Source of the DNA: JAXFQS01 sp034178815
Lineage (GTDB): Bacteria; Verrucomicrobiota; Kiritimatiellia; RFP12; DVOR01
Assembly: GCA_034178815.1 (NCBI GenBank)
Contig: JAXFQS010000084.1
Coordinates: forward strand, 1 to 64,000
DNA length: 64,000 bases
Direction of reading: 5' to 3'
The notes below the pieces were generated by a model. It had not been told where the DNA came from, did no database searches, and saw only the letters and a list, made by a program, of their open reading frames with translations. Position numbers and translations under genes: made by a program. Positions 56,296-64,000 of the stretch are shown one piece after another (the stretch's first letter is position 1; each line of letters begins with the position of its first letter).

Positions 56296-57114
56296 TCAGA
56301 ACGGAGCCGAGAGAATCAAAGTACCCTCATCCTCCCCCGCCACGATTCGCGTCAGCACATTACGATTCCGCCCCCCCGCGATAACCACGCTTGAGCCTGC
56401 CTTGACGGCAATCCCAGCCGACTTGAGTTTAGAATCCATTCCCCCCTTCGAAAGCGCATTCTTGATCGGACAGACCAGTTTGAACGCACTGCTGTCCAAC
56501 TTCTCAATCAAGGGAATTCGCATCGGCGATTTCGCACTCATATCGAGCAGACCGTCGACCGTGCTGAGAATGCACAACAGGTCGGCCCGCGTTAGTTTCG
56601 TCACCAAAGCAGCCAAATAATCATTGTCGCCGAAAGACATCCCCGCCTTCAACTCCTCGTCGGCAACCACATCATTCTCGTTCACGATTGGCACCACTCC
56701 CGCCCGAAGCAAATGGTCGAAAGTGCGCCGCGCATTGGCCAAACGCAAACGATTCTGGAAGTCCGCGTGCGTCAACAAAACCTGCCCAATGTTGACCTTC
56801 CGGGCGAGAAACAACTGCTCGTACTGCGCAATCAGCCGTGCCTGCCCCACGGCCGCGCACATTTGCTGATCCGAGAGCAGCGTCGGCCGCTCTTTGATCC
56901 CCAACGCTTCCATTCCCGCGGCCACCGCGCCGGAAGAGACAAGAATCACATCATAGCCCTTCTCCCGCAACTTCGCTACCTGGTCCGCAAGGCTGGTCAA
57001 ATACTTCAGTTCCGGGCACCCGCTCTTCGAGACGATCACCCGAGAACCAACCTTGACGACAATACGACGGGACTCTGAAAGAATCTCCCGATAACGCTTT
57101 TCTGATAGATCCAT
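56296..57114 (-). CDS. proB: glutamate 5-kinase without PUA domain
   Basis: This 272-residue amino-acid kinase catalyses the first step of proline synthesis. It has RIVVKVGSRVI with the phosphate-binding Lys, VSSGAVAAGM, NENDVVADEE and FGDNDYLAALVTKL. The C-terminal PUA domain of E. coli-type ProB (about 367 residues) is absent, a known short form. proA is not adjacent. It is the last gene of the nifU-tsaE-gnd operon, 7 bases after gnd, and precedes a strong terminator. Confidence 0.94.
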   Translation of the reverse strand: MDLSEKRYREILSESRRIVVKVGSRVIVSKSGCPELKYLTSLADQVAKLREKGYDVILVSSGAVAAGMEALGIKERPTLLSDQQMCAAVGQARLIAQYEQLFLARKVNIGQVLLTHADFQNRLRLANARRTFDHLLRAGVVPIVNENDVVADEELKAGMSFGDNDYLAALVTKLTRADLLCILSTVDGLLDMSAKSPMRIPLIEKLDSSAFKLVCPIKNALSKGGMDSKLKSAGIAVKAGSSVVIAGGRNRNVLTRIVAGEDEGTLILSAPF

Positions 57115-57121
57115 AGTTTGA

Positions 57122-58597
57122 TTAGGCACTGTAAGTGGTGGAGGTCGTGCTCCCGCCCGTAGCCGTCCAAATGTGGTGGAAAAACTCGCCCCTAGGAGCA
57201 TCCGTGCGCTCGAAAGTGTGCGCTCCGAAGTAATCCCGCTGGGCCTGAAGCAGATTTGCCGGCAGGCGCGCGCTGCGGTAGGAATCATAGTAGTTCAACG
57301 CAGTCGACATCGCCGGCACGGGAATCCCCCACTCCACCGCGCACTTGACCACATTCCGCCAAGCAGCCTGCCCCTGCGAGAGAATCCTGCTGAAATAGCC
57401 GTCCAAAAGAAGGTTCGGCAGAGCCGGATCCTTCTCGAACGCCGCCTTGATTTCACCTAGAAAACGCGCCCGGATGATACACCCTGCACGCCACACCAGT
57501 GCGATTTCCCCGTAGTTCAACTCCCACTTGTACTCCTCCGCCGCCGCGCGTAGCAGTTGGAACCCTTGCGCGTAAGAGCAGATTTTGGATGCGTAGACAG
57601 CTTTCTCCAAATCCCTTACAAACTCCGAGACCCCAACCTTAGCAGCAACGCGTCTCGGTCCTGCCAACCGTTTGGACGCCTCCACTCGTTCCTCTTTGAT
57701 TGCGGAAAGGCACCGGGCGAAGACCGCCGCGGCAATCTGCGGAATCCCGACGCCCAAATCAAGTCCCGCCTGACTCGTCCACTTCCCCGTTCCCTTCTGC
57801 CCGGCCGTGTCCAGAATGACATCCACCATCGGCTTGCCGGTCTGCGCATCCTTTTGCTTGAGGATTTCCTGGGTAATGTCAATCAGATAACTGTCGAGTT
57901 TGCCCCTGTTCCAGCGCGCAAAGACCTTCTGCATGGCCTTGACATCCAGCCCGAGCCCCCTCGCCATCAGGTCGTACGCCTCGCAAACCAACTGCATGTC
58001 GCCGTACTCAATGCCATTGTGGACCATCTTGACAAAATGTCCCGCGCCATCGGCGCCCATCCACGCGCAACAAGGCGAGCCGTCGGGCGCTTTGGCGGCA
58101 ATGGACTGGAAGATTCGGCGGATGGACGGCCACGCTTTCTTGTCGCCCCCCGGCATGATTGCAGGCCCCAGCAAAGCCCCTTCCTCGCCGCCAGAGACCC
58201 CCGAACCGACAAACCGGATGCCCTTCTCGGCAAGCGCCTTCGCCCGACGAATCGTGTCGGGATAGTGGGTGTTTCCGCCGTCGATCAGAATGTCGCCCTT
58301 CTCCAACTCCGGGAGCAACGACTCGATGGTCGCGTCCACCGCCGCGCCAGCCTTCACCATCATCATAATGCGCCGAGGCTTGGCGAGGGAAGCAACGAAT
58401 TCCTTGACAGAGTGGCAAGGAATGACCCTCTTTCCTTTGCCCCTTCCCTGGACAAAGGTGTCCACCTTCGAGACCGTTCGGTTGAAAACCGCGACCGTGA
58501 AACCATGGCGCTCCATGTTCAAGACAAGGTTTTCCCCCATGACCGCGAGGCCTATCAAACCGATGTCGGCAAGGGATTTCTTTGCAGGCTTTTTCAT
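57122..58597 (-). CDS. gnd: 6-phosphogluconate dehydrogenase (decarboxylating)
   Basis: This 491-residue pentose-phosphate enzyme has the Rossmann start IGLIGLAVMGENLVLNM, with FNRTVSKV marking an NADP-type pocket. It also has DGGNTHYPDT, GSGVSGGEEGALLGP and the catalytic region HFVKMVHNGIEYGDMQL. Full length for the dimeric long form. No zwf or pgl is adjacent. Confidence 0.96.
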   Translation of the reverse strand: MKKPAKKSLADIGLIGLAVMGENLVLNMERHGFTVAVFNRTVSKVDTFVQGRGKGKRVIPCHSVKEFVASLAKPRRIMMMVKAGAAVDATIESLLPELEKGDILIDGGNTHYPDTIRRAKALAEKGIRFVGSGVSGGEEGALLGPAIMPGGDKKAWPSIRRIFQSIAAKAPDGSPCCAWMGADGAGHFVKMVHNGIEYGDMQLVCEAYDLMARGLGLDVKAMQKVFARWNRGKLDSYLIDITQEILKQKDAQTGKPMVDVILDTAGQKGTGKWTSQAGLDLGVGIPQIAAAVFARCLSAIKEERVEASKRLAGPRRVAAKVGVSEFVRDLEKAVYASKICSYAQGFQLLRAAAEEYKWELNYGEIALVWRAGCIIRARFLGEIKAAFEKDPALPNLLLDGYFSRILSQGQAAWRNVVKCAVEWGIPVPAMSTALNYYDSYRSARLPANLLQAQRDYFGAHTFERTDAPRGEFFHHIWTATGGSTTSTTYSA

Positions 58598-58632
58598 CCT
58601 TGGATACTCCTTCTGCGGAAGTCAATCAAATG

Positions 58633-59487
58633 TCAGACTCCTGAATAGGCAGCAAATCCGCCATCAATCGGAATGACCGTGCCGGTCACGAACCCGGCGG
58701 CCTCATTGGAAACCAGCCAAAGGAGCGCCCCCAGCAAATCCTGCGGCTCGCCGAACTTGCCCATAGGAGTGTGCGCGATGATTTTGTCCGCCCTCGGAGT
58801 GAGCGAACCGTCAGGGTTGGTGAGCAAGGCGCGATTCTGGTCAGTGAGGAAAAACCCCGGGGCAATGGCGTTGACACGAATGCCAACCTTTGAAAAGTGG
58901 ACGGCGAGCCATTGGGTGAAATTGCTGACGGCCGCCTTGGCGCCGGAATAGGCCGGAATCTTGGTCAGCGGACGGAACGCATTCATCGAAGAAATGTTGA
59001 CAATGCAGCCTTTGCCCCGCGTGGCCATCTGCCGCGTAAAGACCTGCGTGGGCAAGAGCGTTCCGAGAAAATTGAGGTTAAAGGTGAACTCGATTCCCTT
59101 GGGGTCAAGTTCGTAAAAAGAAACGGTCTCCCGGGGAACACCGGAAAGATCCGCCGGCTCCAGATACTCCTTTGCCGTGGTGCCATTAGGATGATTCCCG
59201 CCGGCGCCGTTGAGCAGAAGCGTGACAGGTCCGAGTTCGGCTTCAATGCGGGCATTTGCCTCTTCGAGACTCCCCCGGTCGAGCACATTGCACGCAACGG
59301 CGAGAGCCTTCCCACCTGCCTGGCGGATTGCTTCAACAGTCTTCTCCGCTGCCTCTGGCTTGAGGTCTGCGACAGCAACCGCCGCGCCACATTCGGCCAA
59401 AGCCTTGGCCATTGCACGGCACAAGACACCACCGCCGCCGGTGACTACGGCGACCTCTCTTGAAAGGTCAACTTTGAAGGGAACCAT
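58633..59487 (-). CDS. SDR oxidoreductase, possibly D-mannonate/fructuronate type
   Basis: This 284-residue short-chain dehydrogenase has the cofactor loop VVTGGGGVLCRAMAKAL, an Asp after beta-2 (VADLKP) suggesting NAD, NGAGG, NISSMNAF with the catalytic Ser, and YSGAKAA with Tyr and Lys. The GGGGVLC loop and a long segment before residue 140 resemble the D-mannonate oxidoreductase (UxuB-like SDR) subgroup, but that assignment is only by likeness. Start at ATG 59487. Confidence 0.85.
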   Translation of the reverse strand: MVPFKVDLSREVAVVTGGGGVLCRAMAKALAECGAAVAVADLKPEAAEKTVEAIRQAGGKALAVACNVLDRGSLEEANARIEAELGPVTLLLNGAGGNHPNGTTAKEYLEPADLSGVPRETVSFYELDPKGIEFTFNLNFLGTLLPTQVFTRQMATRGKGCIVNISSMNAFRPLTKIPAYSGAKAAVSNFTQWLAVHFSKVGIRVNAIAPGFFLTDQNRALLTNPDGSLTPRADKIIAHTPMGKFGEPQDLLGALLWLVSNEAAGFVTGTVIPIDGGFAAYSGV

Positions 59488-59491
59488 TTGC

Positions 59492-59953
59492 CTACTCCTC
59501 ATTTTGGGGAATGCCACGCACGGCAACCAGCCGCACCTCGGAATCCTCCAAACGATTCAAATCCCGCTCTAGGCGAATGTCTATCGTCCCGGGCGGAAAG
59601 ACATCCCCAGCCCGCTCTGGCCACTCGACGGCAATGATTGCACGGCGTTCGAGCAAATCGTCGAACCCGATATCCTCCAGCAGCGTCCCTTCGGCCATTC
59701 GATAGAGGTCGAGATGCGCGAAGACGCCCCCATCGGGGAGCGGATACTCCTGCACCAGCGCGAAGGTTGGACTGGTCACGGGGCGTGTCACCCCCAACGC
59801 CCGTGCGAGAGCCTGAACGAAGGTGGTTTTCCCCGCACCAAGGTTGCCGTGGAGACGCATGACGCTCCCCGCCGCCAAGGCTGGAGCCAAGCGCGCGGCC
59901 AAGCGCGCGGTCTCGGCGGGCGAAGCGCAGATCTCAGTCCACTCGTTCAACAA
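59492..59953 (-). CDS. tsaE: tRNA threonylcarbamoyladenosine biosynthesis ATPase
   Basis: This protein of about 153 residues has Walker A GNLGAGKTT, VTSPTFALVQEY, the HLDLYRM motif with the conserved Asp/Tyr, and EWPER. All are typical of TsaE, the ATPase working with TsaB, TsaC and TsaD to make t6A in tRNAs reading ANN codons. No good ATG exists at the expected place. TTG codons at 59953 or 59950 fit the family length and overlap the nifU-type stop; an ATG at 59998 would overlap it by 65 bases. Confidence 0.92.
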   Translation of the reverse strand: MLNEWTEICASPAETARLAARLAPALAAGSVMRLHGNLGAGKTTFVQALARALGVTRPVTSPTFALVQEYPLPDGGVFAHLDLYRMAEGTLLEDIGFDDLLERRAIIAVEWPERAGDVFPPGTIDIRLERDLNRLEDSEVRLVAVRGIPQNEE

Positions 59954-60164
59954 TGATTTCCGGGTCGACGGTCTGGCGCAGGTGGGCCTGGACGCCATCG
60001 CGCAGGGTCATGGCGGCGTGGGGACAGCACCCGCAGGCACCGCGCAGGCGCACCAGCACATTCTTTCCTTCGATGGAGACCAGTTCCAGATCGCCGCCGT
60101 CGTTCTGAAGCATCTGGCGGACATTGTCGAGTTCGGCGCGGAGCGCCTGTTCATCAAGAGGCAT
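59934..60164 (-). CDS. NifU C-terminal-domain Fe-S scaffold protein
   Basis: This 76-residue protein is a lone NifU-type domain (as in Nfu proteins): MPLDEQALRAELDNVRQML, then NDGGDLELV and GACGCCPHAAMTLRDG, where the CxxC pair (Cys-Gly-Cys-Cys) would bind an Fe-S cluster. It probably carries clusters to target proteins. First gene of the operon; a near-perfect promoter lies 41 bases upstream, and a separate RNA gene lies beyond that. Confidence 0.9.
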   Translation of the reverse strand: MPLDEQALRAELDNVRQMLQNDGGDLELVSIEGKNVLVRLRGACGCCPHAAMTLRDGVQAHLRQTVDPEIIVERVD

Positions 60165-60204
60165 AACACAATCCTTCCGTTTTCGGCACGGGTCAACGGC
60201 GCTC

Positions 60205-60233
60205 ATTATACTCTAAACTGTCCCCCGACTCAA
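60205..60233 (-). promoter_or_regulatory. promoter for the nifU-tsaE-SDR-gnd-proB operon
   Basis: On the minus strand: TTGAGT (60233-60228), 17 bases, perfect TATAAT (60210-60205). Start near 60198, leader about 34 bases with GGAAGG. Because it lies downstream of the RNA's terminator, the RNA and the operon are separate transcripts. Confidence 0.75.
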
Positions 60234-60270
60234 GCCTTTATCGGCGCGCGCGCCGAGAGGGTGTCTGGAT

Positions 60271-60307
60271 AAAAAAATGAGCGGTTCTGGGGGGGCAGAA
60301 CCGCTCA
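60271..60307 (-). terminator. terminator hairpin of the structured RNA
   Basis: A perfect 12-bp stem, TGAGCGGTTCTG (60278-60289) with CAGAACCGCTCA (60296-60307), has a loop of six C on the minus strand and is followed by seven T. On the plus strand it would be followed by no T-run. Confidence 0.9.
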
Positions 60308-60404
60308 ACCGGCCAAGGCAGGAATATTCTCACCTTGACCGGGGTGGACGCTGGGGGGCAGCGTCCGTGACAGGGCGTGTTGGGAACCCTGTCGGGGTGG
60401 GTGT
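60271..60404 (-). ncRNA. candidate small RNA with four hairpins and C-rich loops
   Basis: On the minus strand the order is as follows. Stem 1 is GACAGGG/CCCTGTC (60369-60393, 11-base loop). Stem 2 is GGACGCTG/CAGCGTCC (60346-60366), loop CCCCC. Stem 3 is CCGGUCAAGG/CCUUGGCCGG (60309-60342), 14-base loop. Stem 4 is the terminator with loop CCCCCC. Stem 3 has a G-U pair on this strand but a C-A mismatch on the other, and the T-run is also on this strand, so the direction is clear. A promoter lies at 60412-60440. About 134 nt. I do not recognise it as 6S, SRP, tmRNA or RNase P RNA. C-rich loops are known in small RNAs that pair with G-rich Shine-Dalgarno sequences. Confidence 0.75.
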
Positions 60405-60411
60405 GAAGAGA

Positions 60412-60440
60412 CGATACCAAAATGCCGCACCCCGATGCAA
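60412..60440 (-). promoter_or_regulatory. promoter for the structured RNA
   Basis: On the minus strand: TTGCAT (60440-60435), 17 bases, GTATCG (60417-60412), or TATCGT with an 18-base spacer. The -35 box is the same as at topA. Expected start near 60404. Confidence 0.55.
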
Positions 60441-60496
60441 GAGAATTCGTCCGCTGTCCCAAAAAATCTTTCGATGCCACCCCCGAAACGATTCCC

Positions 60497-60603
60497 TAGC
60501 ACCTTCGGGAGTCATCGATGCGCACGACCGGAACGCCAAGTTGAGCACCTTTCGCCTCCATAAATACCCACCCGCTGCCGGCTGAGATTGCAACCTTTCC
60601 CGC
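60497..60603 (+). repeat. dispersed intergenic elements upstream of the speE-like gene
   Basis: Units are CTAGCACCTTCGGGAG (60497-60512), GAGCACCTTTCGCC (60543-60556), AATACCCACCCGCTGCC (60563-60579) and GATTGCAACCTTTCCCGC (60586-60603), spaced at about 20-45 bases. Confidence 0.7.
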
Positions 60604-60621
60604 TACGGCGCGGGTATGAGA

Positions 60622-60650
60622 TTGATTTTTCCCGCCATTTATCCTACACT
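60622..60650 (+). promoter_or_regulatory. promoter for the fused spermidine-synthase-like gene
   Basis: TTGATT (60622-60627), 17 bases, TACACT (60645-60650). Leader to the ATG at 60681 about 24 bases. Confidence 0.65.
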
Positions 60651-60680
60651 CTCCCTAAACTCACCCTCAGGACACCCCCA

Positions 60681-62780
60681 ATGACCCGTCACGGCGCACT
60701 GCCGACCCTATTCCTCGGTTCCTTCCTGCTTTTCGGACTCCAACCGCTGACCGGCAAAACCCTATTGCCCGTACTGGGCGGCTCGGCCGGTGTCTGGCTC
60801 ATCTGCCTCGGACTCTTCCAGACCCTCCTGCTCGCTGGCTACCTCTACGCCCACCTCTACACCACCCGCAATCCCCTCTCCCAGCCGAAAATCCTCTGCC
60901 ACGCCGGGCTGGTGCATGCGGCCGGACTGGCGACCTTTTTCCTGATTGCGCCCAACTACGCCCACTGGCTCGGGGAACTGCCGAAAAACCCACTAGGCAT
61001 CGCCCTGGCCGTGCTCCTTCTAGCGGGCTCAAGTTACATCCTTCTCTCGGCGAACAGCTCCCTCGTCCAAACCTGGGTCTCCCACACCTCCCAACGCCGC
61101 GATGTCTACTGGCTCTACGGCCTCTCCAACGCCGGAAGTCTCCTCGCCCTAGTCCTCTATCCGCTGGCAATCGAACCCTATATTCCCCTGCAATGGCAGT
61201 GGAGAGCGTTTGGTCTCCTCCTCACGATCTACGGTGCCAGCCTCCTCCAATTCATCAACGCCCGGCCCGGCTTCAACCCGCCAAAAGCCCCCGAACCAGG
61301 CACGCAAAAGGGCGGAATCCTGCTTTGGATAGCCCTCCCAGCGCTCTCAACCCTGCTGCTCAACGCCACCACCTTGCACCTGATGAGCGATGCATCCCCG
61401 ATGCCGCTTCTCTGGACACTGACCCTCGCGGCCTTTCTCGCCTCCTGGATGGTTGGATTCACGCCAATCGCCGAGAAAGCAATCCACCTTTTGGCCCTGT
61501 TGGCGCTTATCGCGGCGGGTTATGCGGGCTATTGCAGCACCCGGCCAGGCGAACAAGGATTTCTCCTCAACCTACTCGCCGCCGGCGCCCTTTTGTTGCC
61601 GGGATGCGCCTTTCTCCACGCTTGGCTCTATGCCTCAAGACCGAAAGCCGAGCGCCTGACGCTCTTCTACCTCTGCTTGGCGGCGGGCGGCGCGATCGGG
61701 GGCGCATTCGCCTCATTCCTAGCCCCGCTTCTCTTCAACTCCATAGCCGAATATCCGCTCGCCCTCGGGGGGCTTTCCTTGGCGGCGGCGAGCCTGCTTC
61801 ATAGCCGTTCCAAATGGGTTTGGGCGGGTTGCGCGGCGGCGCTTTTCCTTGCGGCAAGACCCTTTTGGCAACCCGACTCGCTCGACTTTTTCTACGCGCG
61901 CCGCAACGCATACGGTGTGAGCCGGGTGGCGAATCACCTGCTCTCCTATGGTTCGCAAGGCACCTTCAAGACGCACCTTTTCCTGCACGGCTCGACCTGG
62001 CACGGAATGCAGATTTGGGACAATGATTTCTACCATCTCGATCCTACGCTCTACCACACCTCCAACGCCGTCGGCAAGGCGGTTTCGACCCTTCCGGCAT
62101 TCACCAACGGGGCTCCTCTGCGCGTAGCCATCCTCGGCATGGGGGCGGGGGTCTGCACCGTCTACGGGCGAACCAACGACCTCTACCGTTGCTACGAAAT
62201 CAACCCCCAAGTCGTTGAGCTGGCGACCAATTCCACCTGTTTCACCTTTGTGCGCGACGCCCAGGCAACGGTTGAAATCGCCGTTCAGGACGCCCGCCAA
62301 GGGTTGGCTCGCGAAGCCCGCGAGCGCCAGCCACGCTACGATCTCATCATCCTCGATGTCTATTCCGGCGACTCGATACCGCTGCACCTTGCCACAAGGG
62401 AGGCCTTCGACCTCTTCCTATCCCGCCTCAAGCCCGGCGGAACTATTGCCCTGCACCTGACGAACTGGCATCTCGATTTGCTACGCCTCTGCCGCGCCGT
62501 CCGCGACGAACTCCACCTCCAAGTCCGGGCCGAGCAAATCACCGGCGATCGGTTCGGCTCTCCCTGCGTCTGGTGCTACCTCAACCGCGGCGATGCCCCC
62601 TTGCCCTCGGGCGGGCGCGAAATCGACCTCGACCGCGTCAAGAAAGTGCCCCTGATGACCGATGAACGGTGCAGTCTCCTGCCCTTCATCTCCTTCAGCG
62701 CCCAGCAACTTCCATTCCGCGAGAATGCCGCCTTCTGGGACAACCTCTTCGCCCCGAAAGATTACAACCTCATCCACTGA
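60681..62780 (+). CDS. membrane-fused spermidine synthase-like protein
   Basis: This 699-residue protein has about ten hydrophobic segments in its first 400 residues. A soluble aminopropyltransferase-like domain follows: VAILGMGAGVCTVYG for nucleotide binding, YEINPQVVELA with the SAM-ribose acidic position, and DLIILDVYSGDSIPLHLATREAF with the catalytic-region Asp. This is the 'fused spermidine synthase' superfamily; whether it makes a polyamine is unproven. ATG 60681 is chosen from the membrane start (GALPTLFLGSFLLFG). A 31-residue extension would overlap the promoter. Confidence 0.83.
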   Translation: MTRHGALPTLFLGSFLLFGLQPLTGKTLLPVLGGSAGVWLICLGLFQTLLLAGYLYAHLYTTRNPLSQPKILCHAGLVHAAGLATFFLIAPNYAHWLGELPKNPLGIALAVLLLAGSSYILLSANSSLVQTWVSHTSQRRDVYWLYGLSNAGSLLALVLYPLAIEPYIPLQWQWRAFGLLLTIYGASLLQFINARPGFNPPKAPEPGTQKGGILLWIALPALSTLLLNATTLHLMSDASPMPLLWTLTLAAFLASWMVGFTPIAEKAIHLLALLALIAAGYAGYCSTRPGEQGFLLNLLAAGALLLPGCAFLHAWLYASRPKAERLTLFYLCLAAGGAIGGAFASFLAPLLFNSIAEYPLALGGLSLAAASLLHSRSKWVWAGCAAALFLAARPFWQPDSLDFFYARRNAYGVSRVANHLLSYGSQGTFKTHLFLHGSTWHGMQIWDNDFYHLDPTLYHTSNAVGKAVSTLPAFTNGAPLRVAILGMGAGVCTVYGRTNDLYRCYEINPQVVELATNSTCFTFVRDAQATVEIAVQDARQGLAREARERQPRYDLIILDVYSGDSIPLHLATREAFDLFLSRLKPGGTIALHLTNWHLDLLRLCRAVRDELHLQVRAEQITGDRFGSPCVWCYLNRGDAPLPSGGREIDLDRVKKVPLMTDERCSLLPFISFSAQQLPFRENAAFWDNLFAPKDYNLIH

Positions 62781-62791
62781 TTCCTACACGC

Positions 62792-62843
62792 CAGCCGCCC
62801 CCGACCCTGCCAACCTCCGGGGGCGGCTGATGCCAACCTTTTT
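62792..62843 (+). terminator. hairpin terminator containing a dispersed-family word in its loop
   Basis: CAGCCGCCCCCG (62792-62803) pairs perfectly with CGGGGGCGGCTG (62818-62829). The 14-base loop is ACCCTGCCAACCTC, which holds CCAACCT. TGCCAACC and five T follow; the T-run is 9 bases away, so termination may be weak. Confidence 0.65.
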
Positions 62844-62857
62844 CCCCATTCGAAACG

Positions 62858-63823
62858 ATGCACCTGCTCCGCGACCTGCCTGCCAAACTCTCCCGCCACA
62901 CCGCCCTCGTGGTTACCCTCGCCGCCCTCCTCGGAACCATCCGGCCGGCCACCTTCGGCTGGGTTCAGGGCGAAAGCCAAGTCGCCCTGCTCGGACTGAT
63001 TATGCTCGCCATGGGGGTCACCCTCGCCCCGAACGATGTCCGCGAACTCGCCCGACGCCCGTGGATTGTCGCCGCCGGCACCCTCGCCCAATTCACCGTC
63101 ATGCCCTGCGCCGCCTGGGCGATTGCCAAAGCCCTCGGGCTCCCGCCGGCCTTGACCGCCGGCCTCCTGCTGGTCGGCACCTGCCCGGGCGGAGTCTCCT
63201 CGAACCTTATGTCTTGGCTCTGCAAGGGCGATGTCGCCTACTCCGTTGGAATGACCACCCTCTCCACCCTCCTGGCTCCCCTCGCCACGCCCCTGCTGAC
63301 CCTCCTTCTCGCGGGGGTCACCGTCCAAGTCGATCCCTGGCCCATGTTCCGCTCCATCCTAACCGTCACCCTCGCCCCCGTGCTACTGGGATTCCTCCTC
63401 AACACCTTCCTCGGAACCACCGCCTTCTGCCGCCACCTCTGCGCCGCAATGCCCGCCGTCGCCGTGCTCGCCCTTGGCTGCATCGTCGGCGGAGTCGCCT
63501 CCCAGCAGAGCGGTGCAATCCTCGCCAGCGGCCCACTCATATTCGCCGCCGTTCTCCTCCACAACGCCTCCGGCTACCTCCTTGGCTACGCCTCCGCCAC
63601 AGCCCTCCGGCTTACCCCGCCCCAACGCCGTACCCTATCCATTGAAGTCGGAATGCAGAACGCCGGACTCGCCACCGTGCTCGCCACCCGACACTTCCCG
63701 CAGATGCCCGAAGCCGCCATGCTGTGCGCCATGGCCTGCATTTGGCACTCCGTCTCCGGCGCCGTCCTCGCCAACCTCTTTCTCTCCCTCCAACGCGCCC
63801 CCAAGCCCGATTCCACCCCTTGA
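62858..63823 (+). CDS. bile acid:sodium symporter (BASS) family transporter
   Basis: This 321-residue inner-membrane protein has about nine to ten membrane segments and the family motifs GTCPGGVSSNLMSWLCKGDVA and EVGMQNAGLA, both lining the substrate and Na+ sites. BASS proteins take up organic anions such as bile acids, pantoate, pyruvate or short-chain acids with Na+. Pantoate is worth noting because panB is in the window, but nothing here proves it. The start is ATG 62858. Confidence 0.92.
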   Translation: MHLLRDLPAKLSRHTALVVTLAALLGTIRPATFGWVQGESQVALLGLIMLAMGVTLAPNDVRELARRPWIVAAGTLAQFTVMPCAAWAIAKALGLPPALTAGLLLVGTCPGGVSSNLMSWLCKGDVAYSVGMTTLSTLLAPLATPLLTLLLAGVTVQVDPWPMFRSILTVTLAPVLLGFLLNTFLGTTAFCRHLCAAMPAVAVLALGCIVGGVASQQSGAILASGPLIFAAVLLHNASGYLLGYASATALRLTPPQRRTLSIEVGMQNAGLATVLATRHFPQMPEAAMLCAMACIWHSVSGAVLANLFLSLQRAPKPDSTP

Positions 63824-64000
63824 TTCGTCCCCATTCCGGCGTACCAATCCCCCCACGAAGCGGCACGCCCCTTCCCTCACGGCTCCCCGACTTCGCCCCC
63901 ATCCCGAATCCATCCGCCCAACCGCCGGCAAGGCAACAAAAAGAGGGAGGCCGCCGTTACCGGCAACCTCCCCCAATTCCACCGCACTGTAAGCCAGATT
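63824..64000 (+). other. right-end non-coding region
   Basis: No gene is visible. C-rich sequence leads to a terminator hairpin for a minus-strand gene beyond the window edge. Confidence 0.5.
63938..63972 (-). terminator. terminator for a minus-strand gene beyond the window
   Basis: GGGAGG (63945-63950) pairs with CCTCCC (63967-63972) and GCCG with CGGC inside, around a 2x2 mismatch. On the minus strand the stem begins GGGAGGTTGCCGG and is followed by CTCTTTTTG. It resembles the hairpins at 11829 and 45011. Confidence 0.75.

Larger units (their letters stand above)
60165..60680 (-). other. 516-base gap with RNA gene, promoters and repeats
   Basis: No protein gene is supported here. In order it contains the nifU-operon promoter, a perfect 14-bp palindrome CGGCGCGCGCGCCG (60242-60255), the structured RNA with its terminator and promoter, several dispersed-family units, and the promoter of the rightward gene. 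Confidence 0.6.

Noticed and set aside
60271..60404. SRP (4.5S) RNA, 6S RNA or a riboswitch for the nifU operon
   Set aside because: No conserved SRP tip sequence and no long rod with a central bubble as in 6S. The downstream operon has its own TATAAT promoter below the terminator, so leader control is unlikely.

Overview
The window is about 62% G+C by eye, gene-dense, and rich in 4-base start/stop overlaps. It most resembles an uncultured PVC-group bacterium, probably Kiritimatiellota/Lentisphaerae and possibly gut-associated. The reasons are the exosortase with an EpsI tail, several FGE-sulfatase (SUMF1) domains, a secreted M60 peptidase, GH28 and GH78 family proteins, InlB-type and discoidin-like repeats, and the Bacteroidetes/Chlamydia-type second type IIA topoisomerase B subunit. 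The taxon is an inference; no rRNA is present.

Layout. 1-5.5 kb (+): a partial gene, a small lipoprotein, a DJ-1 protein, rpmE, prfA, murF, a Spy-like protein and nth. 5.6-11.7 kb (+): one operon of ATP-grasp, M23 lipoprotein, orphan MalK/UgpC-type ATPase, exosortase-EpsI fusion and adenine methyltransferase; its promoter is flanked by an inverted repeat. 11.9-18.6 kb (-): topA, then a DUF2723 membrane glycosyltransferase-like TPR protein. 18.8-22.7 kb (+): a double-domain esterase and a GyrB/ParE-like subunit. 22.7-26.9 kb (-): gph, a Ca/Na exchanger, a membrane TPR protein and ribE. 27-30.1 kb (-): fusA, secG and a DtxR regulator. 30.5-35.3 kb (+): rpsA, tyrS and a GH28 protein. 35.4-43.7 kb (-): an eight-gene operon (panB, pseudo-ketosynthase, pseudo-AT/pseudo-DH/PPTase fusion, PSP1, aroQ, pfkB, recO). 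43.8-44.8 kb: a ppk1/ppx deletion remnant. 45-56 kb (-): a five-gene secreted-glycoprotein operon with its own membrane-tethered ECF sigma factor. 56.3-60.2 kb (-): nifU-like, tsaE, SDR, gnd, proB. 60.27-60.40 kb (-): a stand-alone structured RNA. 60.7-63.8 kb (+): a fused spermidine-synthase-like protein and a BASS transporter.

The strongest unusual signals are: (1) the roughly 134-nt four-hairpin RNA with C5/C6 loops, its own promoter and terminator; (2) a family of short AGGTnnnnACCT-type intergenic elements at about ten loci; (3) the polyketide/PUFA-synthase-like pair in which KS, AT and DH have all lost catalytic residues while the phosphopantetheinyl transferase is intact; (4) the operon coupling a membrane-fused ECF sigma factor to a 1510-residue M60/FGE/SGNH protein; and (5) abrupt alternation of C-rich and G-rich blocks on one strand, with switch points inside intact genes. 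Promoters are very regular: TTGnnn, exactly 17 bases, TAnnnn. Some sit so close to the ATG that the mRNA is probably leaderless. I saw no tRNA, rRNA, CRISPR array or insertion sequence.
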